From contig WVSR01000004.1 of the NCBI GenBank assembly GCA_015689775.1, forward strand, positions 62,001-126,000: DNA of 64,000 bases, written 5' to 3'. Source of the DNA: Rhodobacterales bacterium LSUCC0387. GTDB lineage: Bacteria; Pseudomonadota; Alphaproteobacteria; Rhodobacterales; Rhodobacteraceae. The position numbers were made by a program, and so were the translations under genes. Below, piece after piece: positions 18,777-27,946 of this stretch. The notes under the pieces were generated by a model. It had not been told where the DNA came from and did no database searches. It saw only the letters and a list, made by a program, of their open reading frames with translations. Positions within the stretch are counted from its first letter, which is position 1. Every line of letters starts with the position of its first letter.

Positions 18777-18790
18777 CGTTAGCGCTAACG
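18777..18790. promoter_or_regulatory. Candidate LacI-family operator ahead of zwf-pgl-pgi
   Basis: CGTTAGCGCTAACG is a perfect 14-bp palindrome with the central CG typical of LacI/GalR-family operators. It lies 78 nt upstream of the zwf ATG, where a repressor of a sugar-catabolic operon would be expected to act. No LacI gene is in the window. Confidence 0.55.
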
Positions 18791-18891
18791 AAAGCTGATG
18801 CCGGCTTAGCCAATCTCGAACCCAAAGTCTAGCAGAGCCTGACGATTTGGCAAAGCGGCGGGGCAGATTTTCGCGCGCTGTGGCACGGCGT

Positions 18892-18983
18892 AAAATGAAA
18901 AAGGCTCAAGCGGCCTCCCCTCCGCTTGAGCCTCAACGCGACGTGAAACTCCCTCTCGGGGCTCGCGCGTATTCAATGTGCCT
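18892..18983 (-). ncRNA. Candidate small RNA with strong intrinsic terminator
   Basis: A perfect 12-bp stem (AGGCTCAAGCGG at 18902-18913 with CCGCTTGAGCCT at 18922-18933) is followed on the minus strand by a T-run (18898-18902) and CATTTT, a textbook terminator. No protein gene on that strand ends here. Upstream on the same strand a TTGACG box (19010-19015) with a weak TAAAGT 15 nt on could start a transcript of about 90 nt. The 5' part can form CTCGC/GCGAG and CCC/GGG stems. The loop reads AGGGGAGG on the RNA. No known family was recognised. Confidence 0.45.
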
Positions 18984-19111
18984 GCGAGACTTTATCATTT
19001 GCAACGATCCGTCAAGAGTTTTGTCATAATCATCTCATCTGGCTTTAGCTTGACCTTTTCCGCCCTGTCGGGCATCGCCTCTGGCATAAGGGCGAGATTA
19101 GGATAGGTGCG

Positions 19112-19693
19112 ATGCTGCGCGGGCTCTATAATTGGACAATGGGTTTGGCAGGTCATCGCCACGCCCTCTGGGCCTTGGCGATTGTGTCCTTTGCGGAAAG
19201 TTCGATCTTTCCCATTCCCCCTGATATTTTGATGATCCCAATGATACTTGCGCGGCCCCATCGGGCTTTTTTAATTGCCTCTGTCTGCTTAATCGCCTCA
19301 GTTTTGGGGGGTATCGCGGGCTACGCGATTGGGGCGCTGTTCTATGACCAAATCGGCGCGCCGATTTTGGCGACCCTTGGCAAGGCGGATGCAATGGGAG
19401 AGTTTAACACGCGCTTTAATGATCTTGGCTTTTGGCCCGTATTGATCGCAGGGCTAACCCCCTTCCCCTATAAGGTCATCACTATCATGTCGGGGTGGAC
19501 AGGCCTGCCTTTGGTGACATTCATCGTCACCTCGATCATAGCGCGGGGGATTCGATTCTTTGTCATCGCGGCATTGCTGCGCCAATTCGGTACCCCTTTA
19601 CGCGATTTCATCGAGCGCCGTCTGGGGCTGATGTTCACATTGTTCATCGTCATCTTGGTTGGCGGGTTTTATGCTGTGAGGTTCATGGGATGA
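19112..19693 (+). CDS. YqaA/DedA-like (SNARE-associated superfamily) membrane protein
   Basis: 193 residues with about five membrane helices. The ESSIFPIPPDILMIPMIL segment and GLTPFPYKVITIMSGW match the YqaA branch of the DedA/VTT superfamily, thought to act in lipid scrambling or undecaprenyl-phosphate recycling. Its stop overlaps the dsbB start (ATGA), so the two are coupled. Confidence 0.88.
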   Translation: MLRGLYNWTMGLAGHRHALWALAIVSFAESSIFPIPPDILMIPMILARPHRAFLIASVCLIASVLGGIAGYAIGALFYDQIGAPILATLGKADAMGEFNTRFNDLGFWPVLIAGLTPFPYKVITIMSGWTGLPLVTFIVTSIIARGIRFFVIAALLRQFGTPLRDFIERRLGLMFTLFIVILVGGFYAVRFMG

Positions 19694-20187
19694 TGCGGGA
19701 TCTGAATTTGCTAAAATTATCGGCCCTTGCGGGTCTGGGGTCTGCCACAACATTGGCGGGCGCTTTTGGCTTTCAGTATCTTGGCGGGCTTGCGCCCTGC
19801 GCCATGTGCCTTTGGCAACGATGGCCCCATGCGGGCGCCGCAATGGTTGCGCTGTTAATTGCAATCATTGCCGCCATTGCCCCCAAATTGATGCGCGGCT
19901 TGACCCTGATTGGGGCGGGCGCGATGCTCATCAATGCAGGGATCGCGCTGTATCACACGGGGGTTGAGCGCGGGTGGTGGCAAGGCCCCACTTCCTGCAC
20001 TGGGGGCGCAGAGGATATTCTGTCGCTTTCGGCGAGTGAATTGCTGTCAACAGACACCGCGCCTGCAATTGTCATGTGTAACGAGGTGGCATGGGCCTTT
20101 GCGGGCCTGTCGATGGCCTCATGGAACGGCCTGATCTGTGTAGCCCTGTTCCTGATCTGGGCCAAGGCCGCAACGGCCAAAGCGTAG
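19690..20187 (+). CDS. dsbB: Disulfide bond formation protein B
   Basis: 165 residues from ATG 19690 (a second ATG follows directly). Four membrane helices. The first periplasmic redox pair is in APCAMCLWQRWPH; a second Cys pair is in PTSCTGG and VMCNEVAW. This matches DsbB, which passes electrons from DsbA to quinone. It is coupled to the YqaA-like gene by a 4-nt overlap and faces the usg gene. Confidence 0.9.
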   Translation: MMRDLNLLKLSALAGLGSATTLAGAFGFQYLGGLAPCAMCLWQRWPHAGAAMVALLIAIIAAIAPKLMRGLTLIGAGAMLINAGIALYHTGVERGWWQGPTSCTGGAEDILSLSASELLSTDTAPAIVMCNEVAWAFAGLSMASWNGLICVALFLIWAKAATAKA

Positions 20188-20498
20188 CCCCACGCCTGTC
20201 CCGTGGGCTGGTGATAGGAAATCTCCTTAACGACATTGCGCCATGACCCGTCAGAAATCAGCCGCCGATGCGCGAAACGCACAGAATGCAACGGCGCCTC
20301 AATGTCGCGCTTCCAGAAATCAATAAAGCCGAAAATGCGCAGATAATCTGGCGCGAGATCATAATCCTGCCAGATGAACACGTTGATAACATTACGATAA
20401 TCAGGCATCCGATAGTAAAATTCCGCCGTGGTCAGCCCATAACCCTGGAGCATCAGCCCCGTTGCGGTTTCATCACTGTTGCGAGACCCCCAAGTCAT
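19953..20498 (-). CDS. Usg family protein with an unusual C-terminal extension overlapping dsbB
   Basis: Residues about 15-95 match the small Usg family of alphaproteobacteria (LQGYGLTTAEFYYRMPDY, FIWQDYDLAPDYLRIFGFIDFW and LHSVRFAHRRLI). Usg proteins are usually about 90 residues; here the frame stays open to 181 residues because no stop occurs at the expected place, and the last 235 nt are antisense to dsbB. The start is taken at ATG 20498, which has an AGGGAAGG site; a GTG two codons earlier also fits. The extension lacks similarity I recognise and may be a lost stop. Confidence 0.75.
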   Translation of the reverse strand: MTWGSRNSDETATGLMLQGYGLTTAEFYYRMPDYRNVINVFIWQDYDLAPDYLRIFGFIDFWKRDIEAPLHSVRFAHRRLISDGSWRNVVKEISYHQPTGQAWGYALAVAALAQIRNRATQIRPFHEAIDRPAKAHATSLHMTIAGAVSVDSNSLAESDRISSAPPVQEVGPCHHPRSTPV

Positions 20499-20751
20499 CT
20501 TCACCTTCCCTTGCTTGGTTCATGATGCCTCATGATTGTAAATGCAAATTAAAAATAAACAAAAACAATGTATTAGCAGCATTCTATTGCAGCTGATAAC
20601 AAGCGGAAGGCGGTAAGAGTCCAATTCACAAGACAGGAGCATTGCGCCCTATATCGCGGGGGTCTATAGTGTTGGATAACAAAATATAGCTGTGCCAAGA
20701 GGTGCAGCAGGTCATCTCAGAACAAGATCGAAAAGACAGCAGGCCCGCACA

Positions 20752-23520
20752 GTGACAGATACACCCGAAACCCCCGAGAATGACCCTGCCACGCCCCCAG
20801 CGCGGCACCCGCATTCTGGCCCTTCGATTGATATCGCCGATGAGATGAAAACATCCTTCATCGATTATGCAATGTCGGTGATCATCAGCCGTGCGATCCC
20901 CGATTTGCGCGATGGCCTGAAACCCGTGCATCGCCGCATTTTGTTTGCGATGCATGAAACGGGCAACACGCATGAGAAGGCCTATCGGAAATCTGCGCGC
21001 CCCGTGGGCGATGTGATGGGCCAATATCACCCGCATGGCGACAGTGCGATCTATGACGCGCTTGTGCGGATGGCTCAGCCCTTTTCGATGTCGCTGCCCC
21101 TGCTCGATGGTCAGGGCAATTTCGGCTCTATGGATGGCGATAACCCCGCCGCCATGCGCTATACCGAAGTGCGCATGGACAAGCCCGCCGCCTATCTTTT
21201 GGCCGATATCGACAAGGATACGGTCAATTTCCAAGACAATTATGATGGCAAGCAAAAAGAACCCACCGTTCTGCCTGCGCGCTTTCCCAATATGTTGGTC
21301 AATGGTGCGGGCGGCATTGCGGTTGGCATGGCCACCAATATCCCGCCTCATAATTTGGGCGAGGTGATTGATGCCTGTCAGGCCTTGATCCAAGATCCCG
21401 ACCTTAGTTCGGAACAATTGATCGAGTTTATCCCTGCCCCCGATTTCCCCACAGGCGGGATCATCTTGGGCCGCTCCGGCGCAAGGCGGGCCTATACCGA
21501 GGGACGCGGCAGCGTAATCATTCGCGCACGCACCCACGTTGAGGAAATTCGCAAAGACCGCTTTGCCATTATTATTGATGAGATCCCCTATCAGGTAAAC
21601 AAGTCCTCGATGATCGAACGCATTGCTGAATTGGTGCGCGAGAAAAAGGTAGAAGGCATTTCGGGCGTGGCAGATGAATCTGATCGCAACGGCGTGCGCG
21701 TTGTGATCGAGTTGAAACGCGATGCCACCCCTGATGTGGTGCTCAACCAATTGTTCCGCTTTAGCCAGATGCAGACCTCCTTTGGCTGCAATATGTTGGC
21801 GCTGAATGGCGGGCGGCCCGAGCAGTTGGATTTGCGGGGCTTTCTGACCGCCTTTATCGCCTTCCGCGAGGAGGTCGTGGCACGTCGCACCGCGTTTGAG
21901 TTGAACAAAGCGCGCGAACGCAGTCACATTCTGTGTGGTTTGGCGGTTGCCGTCTCCAATGTTGATGAGGTTGTGGCTACGATCCGCGCTTCCGCAGATG
22001 CGGCAGCGGCGCGCGAGGCCTTGATGACACGGCGCTGGCCTGCTTCGGATATTGCGCCCTATATCCGTCTGATTGACGACCCAACCCATACGATAAACAA
22101 GGACGGCACCTATAACCTCTCCGAGGCACAAGCGCGCGCGATTTTGGAACTGCGCCTGCAACGCCTGACCCAAATTGGCGTCAAGGAAGTTACGGATGAA
22201 TTGGAGGAATTGGCAGGTAAGATCAAAGAATATCTTGCCATCCTCGCCAGCCGTGATCGGATTATGGCAATCATCTCGGAAGAATTGGCCGAGGTGAAAA
22301 CGGCTTTTGCCGTGCCGCGCCGCACCGAGATTGTCGATTGGTCTGGCGACATGGATGACGAAGACCTGATCGAACGCGAAGACATGGTGGTGACCGTCAC
22401 CGCAAGTGGCTATATCAAACGCACGGCCTTGGCTGAATTCCGCGCACAAAAACGCGGCGGCAAAGGGCTGTCGGGCGGCAGCCTCAAGGAAGATGATGTT
22501 GTGACATCACTTTTTGTGGCCAATACCCACACCCAGCTTTTGTTCTTCACCACCGATGGGATGGTCTACAAGCTGAAAACATGGCGCTTGCCGCTTGGCA
22601 GCCGCACATCAAAAGGCAAGGCCATTGTGAATATACTGCCCATTCCCGTGGGGGTCACGATTGCAGCGATCATGCCCGTTGACCGACCCGAGGAAGATTG
22701 GGGCGATCTGCAAATCATCTTTGCCACATCCGCAGGCGATGTGCGCCGCAACCAATTGTCGGATTTCACCAATGTGAAATCAAACGGCAAGATTGCAATG
22801 AAATTGCCCGAAGACGGGTCTGTCAGCCTTGTGAATGCGCGCATCTGCACCGAGGAAGACGATGTGATGTTAGTGACCGAAGGGGGGCGCGCGATCCGCT
22901 TCTCTTGCACCGATGTCCGCGTCTTTAAGGGCCGCGACAGCACAGGCGTGCGCGGCATCCGTTTGGGCGATAGGGAATCTGTGGTTTCCATGGCCGTGAT
23001 CCGCCATTTCACCGCTGACCCTGCCGAACGCGCCGCCTATCTCAAACAGCGCCGCGCTTTGGCGGGTGCACCCGAAGATGAGGTTGAAACGGACGAGGAT
23101 GAGGGTGTGGTGGCCGAAGGCACCCTTAGCCCTGAACGCTTTGCCGAAATGCGCGCCTCAGAGGATTTGATCCTGACCATCACAGAAAGCGGGTCTGGAA
23201 AATTATCCTCAAGCCATGATTACCCTGTCAGGGGTCGTGGCGGCATGGGGGTTATGGCCATCGACAAGGCCATGCGCGGCGGGCCAGTGGTTGCGGCCTT
23301 CCCTGTTGAGATGACCGACCAAATTATGCTCGCCTCATCAACGGGTCAATCTATTCGCGTGCCTGTTGAGGGCATCTCATTCCGGTCACGCTCGGCAGGT
23401 GGGGTGAAGGTGTTTAACACCAAGGCAGGCGAAACCGTTGTGTCAGTCGCGCGCATCGTTGAAGGTGATGACGAGGACACCGTCACGGCGGATACGGCCG
23501 AGGCCAGCGCAGACAGCTAA
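20752..23520 (+). CDS. gyrA: DNA gyrase subunit A
   Basis: 922 residues from a GTG at 20752 ([11 protein letters not shown]), the usual start region in this group. The catalytic Tyr is in [11 protein letters not shown]. The quinolone-resistance region reads [15 protein letters not shown], with the Ser and Asp of sensitive enzymes. Six beta-pinwheel repeats occupy the C-terminal third, including the GyrA box region [10 protein letters not shown], and an acidic insert ([11 protein letters not shown]) lies before the last blades, as in many alphaproteobacteria. Confidence 0.97.
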   Translation: MTDTPETPENDPATPPARHPHSGPSIDIADEMKTSFIDYAMSVIISRAIPDLRDGLKPVHRRILFAMHETGNTHEKAYRKSARPVGDVMGQYHPHGDSAIYDALVRMAQPFSMSLPLLDGQGNFGSMDGDNPAAMRYTEVRMDKPAAYLLADIDKDTVNFQDNYDGKQKEPTVLPARFPNMLVNGAGGIAVGMATNIPPHNLGEVIDACQALIQDPDLSSEQLIEFIPAPDFPTGGIILGRSGARRAYTEGRGSVIIRARTHVEEIRKDRFAIIIDEIPYQVNKSSMIERIAELVREKKVEGISGVADESDRNGVRVVIELKRDATPDVVLNQLFRFSQMQTSFGCNMLALNGGRPEQLDLRGFLTAFIAFREEVVARRTAFELNKARERSHILCGLAVAVSNVDEVVATIRASADAAAAREALMTRRWPASDIAPYIRLIDDPTHTINKDGTYNLSEAQARAILELRLQRLTQIGVKEVTDELEELAGKIKEYLAILASRDRIMAIISEELAEVKTAFAVPRRTEIVDWSGDMDDEDLIEREDMVVTVTASGYIKRTALAEFRAQKRGGKGLSGGSLKEDDVVTSLFVANTHTQLLFFTTDGMVYKLKTWRLPLGSRTSKGKAIVNILPIPVGVTIAAIMPVDRPEEDWGDLQIIFATSAGDVRRNQLSDFTNVKSNGKIAMKLPEDGSVSLVNARICTEEDDVMLVTEGGRAIRFSCTDVRVFKGRDSTGVRGIRLGDRESVVSMAVIRHFTADPAERAAYLKQRRALAGAPEDEVETDEDEGVVAEGTLSPERFAEMRASEDLILTITESGSGKLSSSHDYPVRGRGGMGVMAIDKAMRGGPVVAAFPVEMTDQIMLASSTGQSIRVPVEGISFRSRSAGGVKVFNTKAGETVVSVARIVEGDDEDTVTADTAEASADS

Positions 23521-23526
23521 ATCTCA

Positions 23527-23560
23527 GGGCCGCTAAGGCGCGTGCGGCCCTTAACATTTA
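23527..23560 (+). terminator. Probable terminator of gyrA
   Basis: GGGCCGC (23527-23533) pairs with GCGGCCC (23544-23550) around a 10-nt loop, followed by TTAACATTT. It begins 7 nt after the gyrA stop. The T tract is weak. Confidence 0.6.
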
Positions 23561-23656
23561 GACAAATTGTGACCATTAACCATATGATATAATTAATATA
23601 TAATTCTCCCCGCCATGCACCATTTGCAAGGCAGCCTTTGTTGAAAGCGCGTTCTG

Positions 23657-24390
23657 ATGGCTGCACTAATCTCGCAATTTTGCCTTTGCCTCGGTCTGGC
23701 CTCTTTGGCTACGGATATGGCACGCGCCGATAATTTGGGCCTGCATGCCGCAACTCTTGGCCTTAACAGTACTGGTGCTGGCCAAAATGGGGCGCATCTC
23801 AATCTTGATTACGCGATCACCGCACATCACGGGTTTGAGGTGAATTTTGATGTGACCGATACCGAAATCGGCACCATTGGCGCAGTTCGGGAAGGTTTGC
23901 ACATCAGCCCCGCTGCTGATCGGCGCTATGATCTTTTTGCCTATTAGGCCAATCTCAACAATTAAAGCGGCCGTTGGGGTGGGTTTGGCATTCAAGGGCG
24001 CCGTCAAATTGCGGGGCTCTGCTTGGGGGCTTATGGCGGGTTTGGCCTGCGCGACAGCGCCATGGCGACGCGCCCCCTTGGGGATGCAGATGTGCTTTTT
24101 GCAGGTGGTGAGATCCGTCTTGATCTTGAGCCGTCATCGCAGGGCTTTGCGCAAATCGGCCTTGCCGATTTTTGGCGAATTACGCCTGTCCGCAACGCAG
24201 ATAACTAGCGAAATTGGTGTTCAATGGCAGGATCACAGCGGTGCTGTTGCGGTGACGGTAAGCTATGGTTTTGAAGAATTCGCCAACCACGCCTTGCGCG
24301 ATAGAGGCCTGTTTCGTCTTGGGATCGAGTCGCCTTGGGAAAAGCCCTGTATACCCGCACCTGCCCTTTGCAGGCCCATTCCTGCCTATG
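23657..24390 (+). pseudogene. Dead secreted or outer-membrane-type protein gene
   Basis: The frame from ATG 23657 encodes a signal-like N-terminus (ISQFCLCLGLASLATDMARA) and a beta-rich sequence (GAHLNLDYAITAHHGFEVNFDV), then hits TAG at 23945 and TAA at 23963. The same frame resumes with coding character (AYGGFGLRDSAMATRPLGDADVLFAGG is seen in it in pieces) to a stop at 24206, while a neighbouring frame continues with VAVTVSYGFEEFANHALRD. That is two stops and one frameshift near 24175-24200. It may have been a small barrel protein. The family was not recognised. Confidence 0.75.
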
Positions 24391-24461
24391 GTGGCCCGCG
24401 GCCTGTAACGCACCTAAAAAACCCGTTTCACCCCGCCCCACTTTTGATCTAAGAAGCGCCC

Positions 24462-25811
24462 ATGTCAGTTAACGCGCTTCATATCATTGGCGGCGGCATG
24501 GCGGGCTCTGAGGCCGCTTGGCAGGCCGCCGAGCTTGGTCAACAGGTTGTCATCCATGAGATGCGCCCAAAGATTGGCACATTTGCCCATCAAACTGGGC
24601 ATTTGGCGGAAATGGTGTGTTCCAATTCCTTCCGCTCGGATGATCACGAACAAAACGCAGTCGGCCTTTTACATTGGGAAATGCGCGCAGCGGGCAGCCT
24701 CATTATGGAGATGGCCTATCACCACCGCCTTCCCGCAGGGGGCGCTTTGGCGGTGGATCGCGATGCTTTCGCCGAGGCGGTCACAGCGCGGCTGCAGGCG
24801 CATCCCAACATTACGATTGAGGAAGGCGAAATCAGCGCCCTGCCCGAAAAAGGCCATTGGATCATCGCAACAGGCCCGTTGACATCAGGAGCGCTGGCGC
24901 AGGCCATTGCCCAAGAGTCAGGCCAAGACAGCCTTGCCTTTTTCGATGCCATCGCCCCCATCGTTTATGCCGAAAGTATTGATATGTCGCGCGCATGGAT
25001 GCAGTCGCGCTACGACAAGGGCGAAACAGAGGAAGAACAGCGCGCTTATCTGAACTGCCCAATGACGTGCGACCAGTATGAGACCTTTATCAGTGCCCTG
25101 CTGGCTGCCGAGAAAACCGAATTCCACGAAGGCGAAACGGCGGGCTATTTCGATGGCTGCCTGCCGATTGAGGTGATGGCACAACGGGGCCGCGAAACCC
25201 TGCGCCACGGGCCCATGAAACCTGTAGGCTTAACCAACCCGCACCAACCCGATGTGAAACCTTGGGCCGTGGTGCAGCTACGCCGCGACAATAAACTGGG
25301 CACGCTTTACAATATCGTGGGTTTCCAAACCAAAATGAAATACGGCGCTCAGACCGAGGTTTTGCGCATGATCCCAGGTTTGGAGGAGGCACGATTTGCA
25401 CGTCTTGGCGGCATTCATCGCAACACCTTTATTAATTCCCCAACGCTGCTTGATGCGCAAATGCGACTAAAATCTATGCCGCATATCCGTTTTGCGGGCC
25501 AGATCACGGGCGTTGAGGGCTATGTTGAATCAGCGGCAATGGGGCTGCTTGCAGGGCGCTACGCGGCAGCAGAATTGCGCAGCCTCACTCCGCCCGATTT
25601 GCCCAACACCACCGCAATGGGGGCCTTGATCCATCACATAACAGGCGGGGCTGAGGCGAAAACCTTTCAGCCGATGAACGTGAATTTCGGTCTCTTTCCC
25701 CCGGTGGAGGGCCTAAAATCGGGGCGGCGGGGACGCAAAGACCGCTACAAGGCCTATACGGATCGCGCCAAGACGGATTGGCGCGCATGGCTTGATGCCT
25801 TCCCTGCCTAA
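24462..25811 (+). CDS. trmFO: FADH2/folate-dependent tRNA (uracil-54) methyltransferase TrmFO
   Basis: 449 residues. The FAD-binding N-terminus [20 protein letters not shown], the [12 protein letters not shown] block with a functional Cys, and the C-terminal [10 protein letters not shown] motif identify TrmFO, which makes m5U54 in the T-loop of tRNAs using methylenetetrahydrofolate. Its end overlaps gluQRS by 17 nt. Confidence 0.96.
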   Translation: MSVNALHIIGGGMAGSEAAWQAAELGQQVVIHEMRPKIGTFAHQTGHLAEMVCSNSFRSDDHEQNAVGLLHWEMRAAGSLIMEMAYHHRLPAGGALAVDRDAFAEAVTARLQAHPNITIEEGEISALPEKGHWIIATGPLTSGALAQAIAQESGQDSLAFFDAIAPIVYAESIDMSRAWMQSRYDKGETEEEQRAYLNCPMTCDQYETFISALLAAEKTEFHEGETAGYFDGCLPIEVMAQRGRETLRHGPMKPVGLTNPHQPDVKPWAVVQLRRDNKLGTLYNIVGFQTKMKYGAQTEVLRMIPGLEEARFARLGGIHRNTFINSPTLLDAQMRLKSMPHIRFAGQITGVEGYVESAAMGLLAGRYAAAELRSLTPPDLPNTTAMGALIHHITGGAEAKTFQPMNVNFGLFPPVEGLKSGRRGRKDRYKAYTDRAKTDWRAWLDAFPA

Positions 25812-26661
25812 GGGCTTTATTACCCGATTTGCCCCGTCCCCCACGGGGTCTTTGCATTTGGGCCATGCGTATAGCGCATGTCTGGCCCATGATATGGCAC
25901 AAGAGGCACAGGGGCAATTTCTGCTGAGAATTGAAGATATCGACCAATCCCGCGCCCGCGCGCAGTGGGAGACGCAAATTTATGACGATCTGACATGGCT
26001 GGGGCTGTCTTGGCCACTGCCCGTGATGCGACAATCCGATCAGATGGACCGCTATCGCGGCGCTTTGGATCAGTTGGCGCAACAAGGTCTGATTTATCGC
26101 TGCACCTGCCGCAGGCGGGATATTGAGGCGGCCAGTGCCGCCCCGCAGGAAGGGGTCCCCACATTCGGGCCAGATGGGCGCATCTATCCTGGCACCTGTC
26201 GCGGCCAATCTGTGACCCGTGCAGCGGAGGTCGAGGGCGCCACCTTACGCCTTGATCTGGCGCGCGCGCTTGATCGGCTGTCACAAATGAGTTTCACCGA
26301 AACAGGGCGACGACATAAAGGGCGACATGAGATCACTCAGGGTACCGCGCTGGCCCATATCGGCGACCCCGTATTGGCGCGACCTGATATGGGCAGCTCT
26401 TACCACCTCAGCGTGGTGGTTGATGACGCGGCACAAGGCGTCACACATGTCATTCGCGGCGAAGATTTATTTGAAGCAACCGCAATCCATGTGATTTTGC
26501 AAAATCTGTTGGCCTACCCCGTGCCGCAGTATCATCATCACGCCTTGATCCGTGATGAGCAGGGCAAACGTCTGGCCAAGCGCGATGATGCGCGCGCCAT
26601 TGCCCTTTATCGGGATGCAGGAAAAACCCCTGCTGATATTCGTGCAATGGTCGGGCTTTAG
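25795..26661 (+). CDS. gluQRS: Glutamyl-Q tRNA(Asp) synthetase
   Basis: 288 residues from ATG 25795; a TTG one codon earlier is possible. It is a truncated GluRS with the class I motif [14 protein letters not shown], a KMSK-like KRLAKRD near the C-terminus, and the zinc Cys residues of CTCRRRDI and YPGTCR. It lacks an anticodon-binding domain, as expected for the enzyme that attaches glutamate to queuosine-34 of tRNA-Asp. The window contains two tRNA-Asp(GTC) genes plus tgt and queA. Confidence 0.94.
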   Translation: MPSLPKGFITRFAPSPTGSLHLGHAYSACLAHDMAQEAQGQFLLRIEDIDQSRARAQWETQIYDDLTWLGLSWPLPVMRQSDQMDRYRGALDQLAQQGLIYRCTCRRRDIEAASAAPQEGVPTFGPDGRIYPGTCRGQSVTRAAEVEGATLRLDLARALDRLSQMSFTETGRRHKGRHEITQGTALAHIGDPVLARPDMGSSYHLSVVVDDAAQGVTHVIRGEDLFEATAIHVILQNLLAYPVPQYHHHALIRDEQGKRLAKRDDARAIALYRDAGKTPADIRAMVGL

Positions 26662-27029
26662 CCCTCGGGCTGCATCAATTCGACCTCGCCACCCCCGCGG
26701 ATCGCGGTGTAAAAGCAGCTGCGGCGATTGGTGTGGCAGGCAGGCCCCGTTTGTCGAACCACGAACAAAAGACAATCGCGGTCACAATCTAAGCGCAGAT
26801 CAACCAAATCCTGCACATGACCCGAGCTTTCACCCTTGACCCAAAAGGCCGCGCGAGAGCGGCTCCAGTAGGTTACTTTGCCTGTTTCTAGGGTTTTTGC
26901 GAGAGAGGCGCGGTTCATCCATGCCATCATCAGCACATCGCCCGTCTCGGCGCATTGCGCAATCGCAGGGATCAGACCCGCCTCATTGTAGCGCAGGCTA
27001 TCTGGGTCAAATTCCACAGCACCCATCAT
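26658..27029 (-). CDS. hisI: Phosphoribosyl-AMP cyclohydrolase
   Basis: 123 residues from ATG 27029; a GTG two codons earlier sits closer to an AGGGTGAG box and is a real alternative. Diagnostic blocks: MMAWMNRASLAKTLETG, YWSRSRAAFWVKGESSGH, LDCDRDCLLF and HTNRRSCFY with the metal-binding Cys and Asp residues. Third step of histidine synthesis. The stop overlaps the gluQRS stop by 4 nt. It is alone, not in a his operon. Confidence 0.95.
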   Translation of the reverse strand: MMGAVEFDPDSLRYNEAGLIPAIAQCAETGDVLMMAWMNRASLAKTLETGKVTYWSRSRAAFWVKGESSGHVQDLVDLRLDCDRDCLLFVVRQTGPACHTNRRSCFYTAIRGGGEVELMQPEG

Positions 27030-27086
27030 TTCCACATCTCACCCTTTCCAAATCGTCTTGTTCACACTAGCTCTTGGGGGGAGATC

Positions 27087-27563
27087 ATGGAAGGGGCCGA
27101 GACGCACATGGCTGAGATGAGCGACACAAAAACCGATTTGGTGCAGCTATATTCGCAGCGAATTCTGGCATTGGCGGCGGATATTCCGCATCACGGGCGG
27201 CTTGAGGCGCCACAGACCAGTGTCAAGCGGCGGGCCCCGCTGTGCGGATCAACCGTTACAGTAGATTTGGATATCGTCGAGGGGCGGATCAGCCGCTTTG
27301 CTCAAGATGTAAAGGCCTGCGCGCTCGGTCAGGCCTCCGCCGCATTGATGGGTGCCCATATTCTGGGCCGCAGCCGCGCCGAAGTTGCCGCCGCCCGAGA
27401 CGCGCTTGCCGCTATGCTCAAAGGTGAGGGGAAGTGGCCAGAGGCCCCATTTGAAGGTTATGAGGTGCTTACCCCCGCCCGCGACTATCGCAATCGCCAC
27501 GCCTCTATCATGCTGTCACTCGAAGCGACCCTTGAAGCGATGGAGCACGCCGAACACTCCTAA
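27087..27563 (+). CDS. NifU/IscU-like iron-sulfur cluster scaffold protein
   Basis: 158 residues from ATG 27087, chosen for the GGGGGGAG box before it; the later ATG at 27117 (MSDTKTDL) matches relatives equally well. The fold has Cys residues in RAPLCGSTVTVDL and DVKACALGQASAAL, the IscU/SufU pattern, but a third Cys is not evident. Such proteins in Rhodobacterales are annotated as iron-sulfur scaffolds; the exact role here is not known. Confidence 0.82.
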   Translation: MEGAETHMAEMSDTKTDLVQLYSQRILALAADIPHHGRLEAPQTSVKRRAPLCGSTVTVDLDIVEGRISRFAQDVKACALGQASAALMGAHILGRSRAEVAAARDALAAMLKGEGKWPEAPFEGYEVLTPARDYRNRHASIMLSLEATLEAMEHAEHS

Positions 27564-27596
27564 AAACCGCCCCTGCAGGGCAATGCAAAGGGGCGG
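27560..27596. terminator. Bidirectional terminator between the NifU-like gene and a small membrane protein gene
   Basis: CCGCCCC (27567-27573) pairs with GGGGCGG (27590-27596). The minus-strand copy is followed by TTTTTA, so it best serves the transcript of the 40-residue protein gene coming from the right; it overlaps the end of the NifU-like gene. Confidence 0.65.
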
Positions 27597-27733
27597 TCTA
27601 GTGATGCGGTGTATCGTTTCGACCGTGCGATTGGGGGATCGCTAAGCCTATCGGCATCGGCGACAGATCCGAGGCAAGGATCGTGATGCCAAAGGGGCGC
27701 ATGCCCCCGAAACCTGAACCGCAGGCATAAATC

Positions 27734-27856
27734 TCAGAAAAATTGCGGCAGATGCAGCAGCCCCATCGCCAAAACAACAAGCGAGATAGCCCCGCAAAGA
27801 TCGGCCAAAAGCGTGGTGGATGAGCGCGTGATAATCGTTTTTAGATCTGACAACAT
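27734..27856 (-). CDS. Small single-span membrane protein (40 residues)
   Basis: A short gene starting MLSDLKTIITRSSTT, followed by a hydrophobic helix (LLADLCGAISLVVLAMGLLHL) and ending PQFF. A GGGAAATGG-type ribosome site lies just ahead and a TTGACG box about 50 nt upstream could be its -35. A terminator hairpin with a T-run lies 140 nt downstream on the same strand. Relatives of this pattern seem common in Rhodobacterales as unnamed proteins, which is recollection and not a search. Function unknown. Confidence 0.6.
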   Translation of the reverse strand: MLSDLKTIITRSSTTLLADLCGAISLVVLAMGLLHLPQFF

Positions 27857-27946
27857 GGTCCATTTCCCGTTAATGTTGCCTGATTGTTCTCACACCCTGA
27901 CGTCAGTCGTCAAGAACTTTTTAAGAACATTTGTGAACAAAGTGGG

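Noticed and set aside
20626-22449. A 607-codon open frame antisense to gyrA
   Set aside because: It mirrors the codon structure of gyrA, resembles no protein I know and has no ribosome site. It is a shadow frame.
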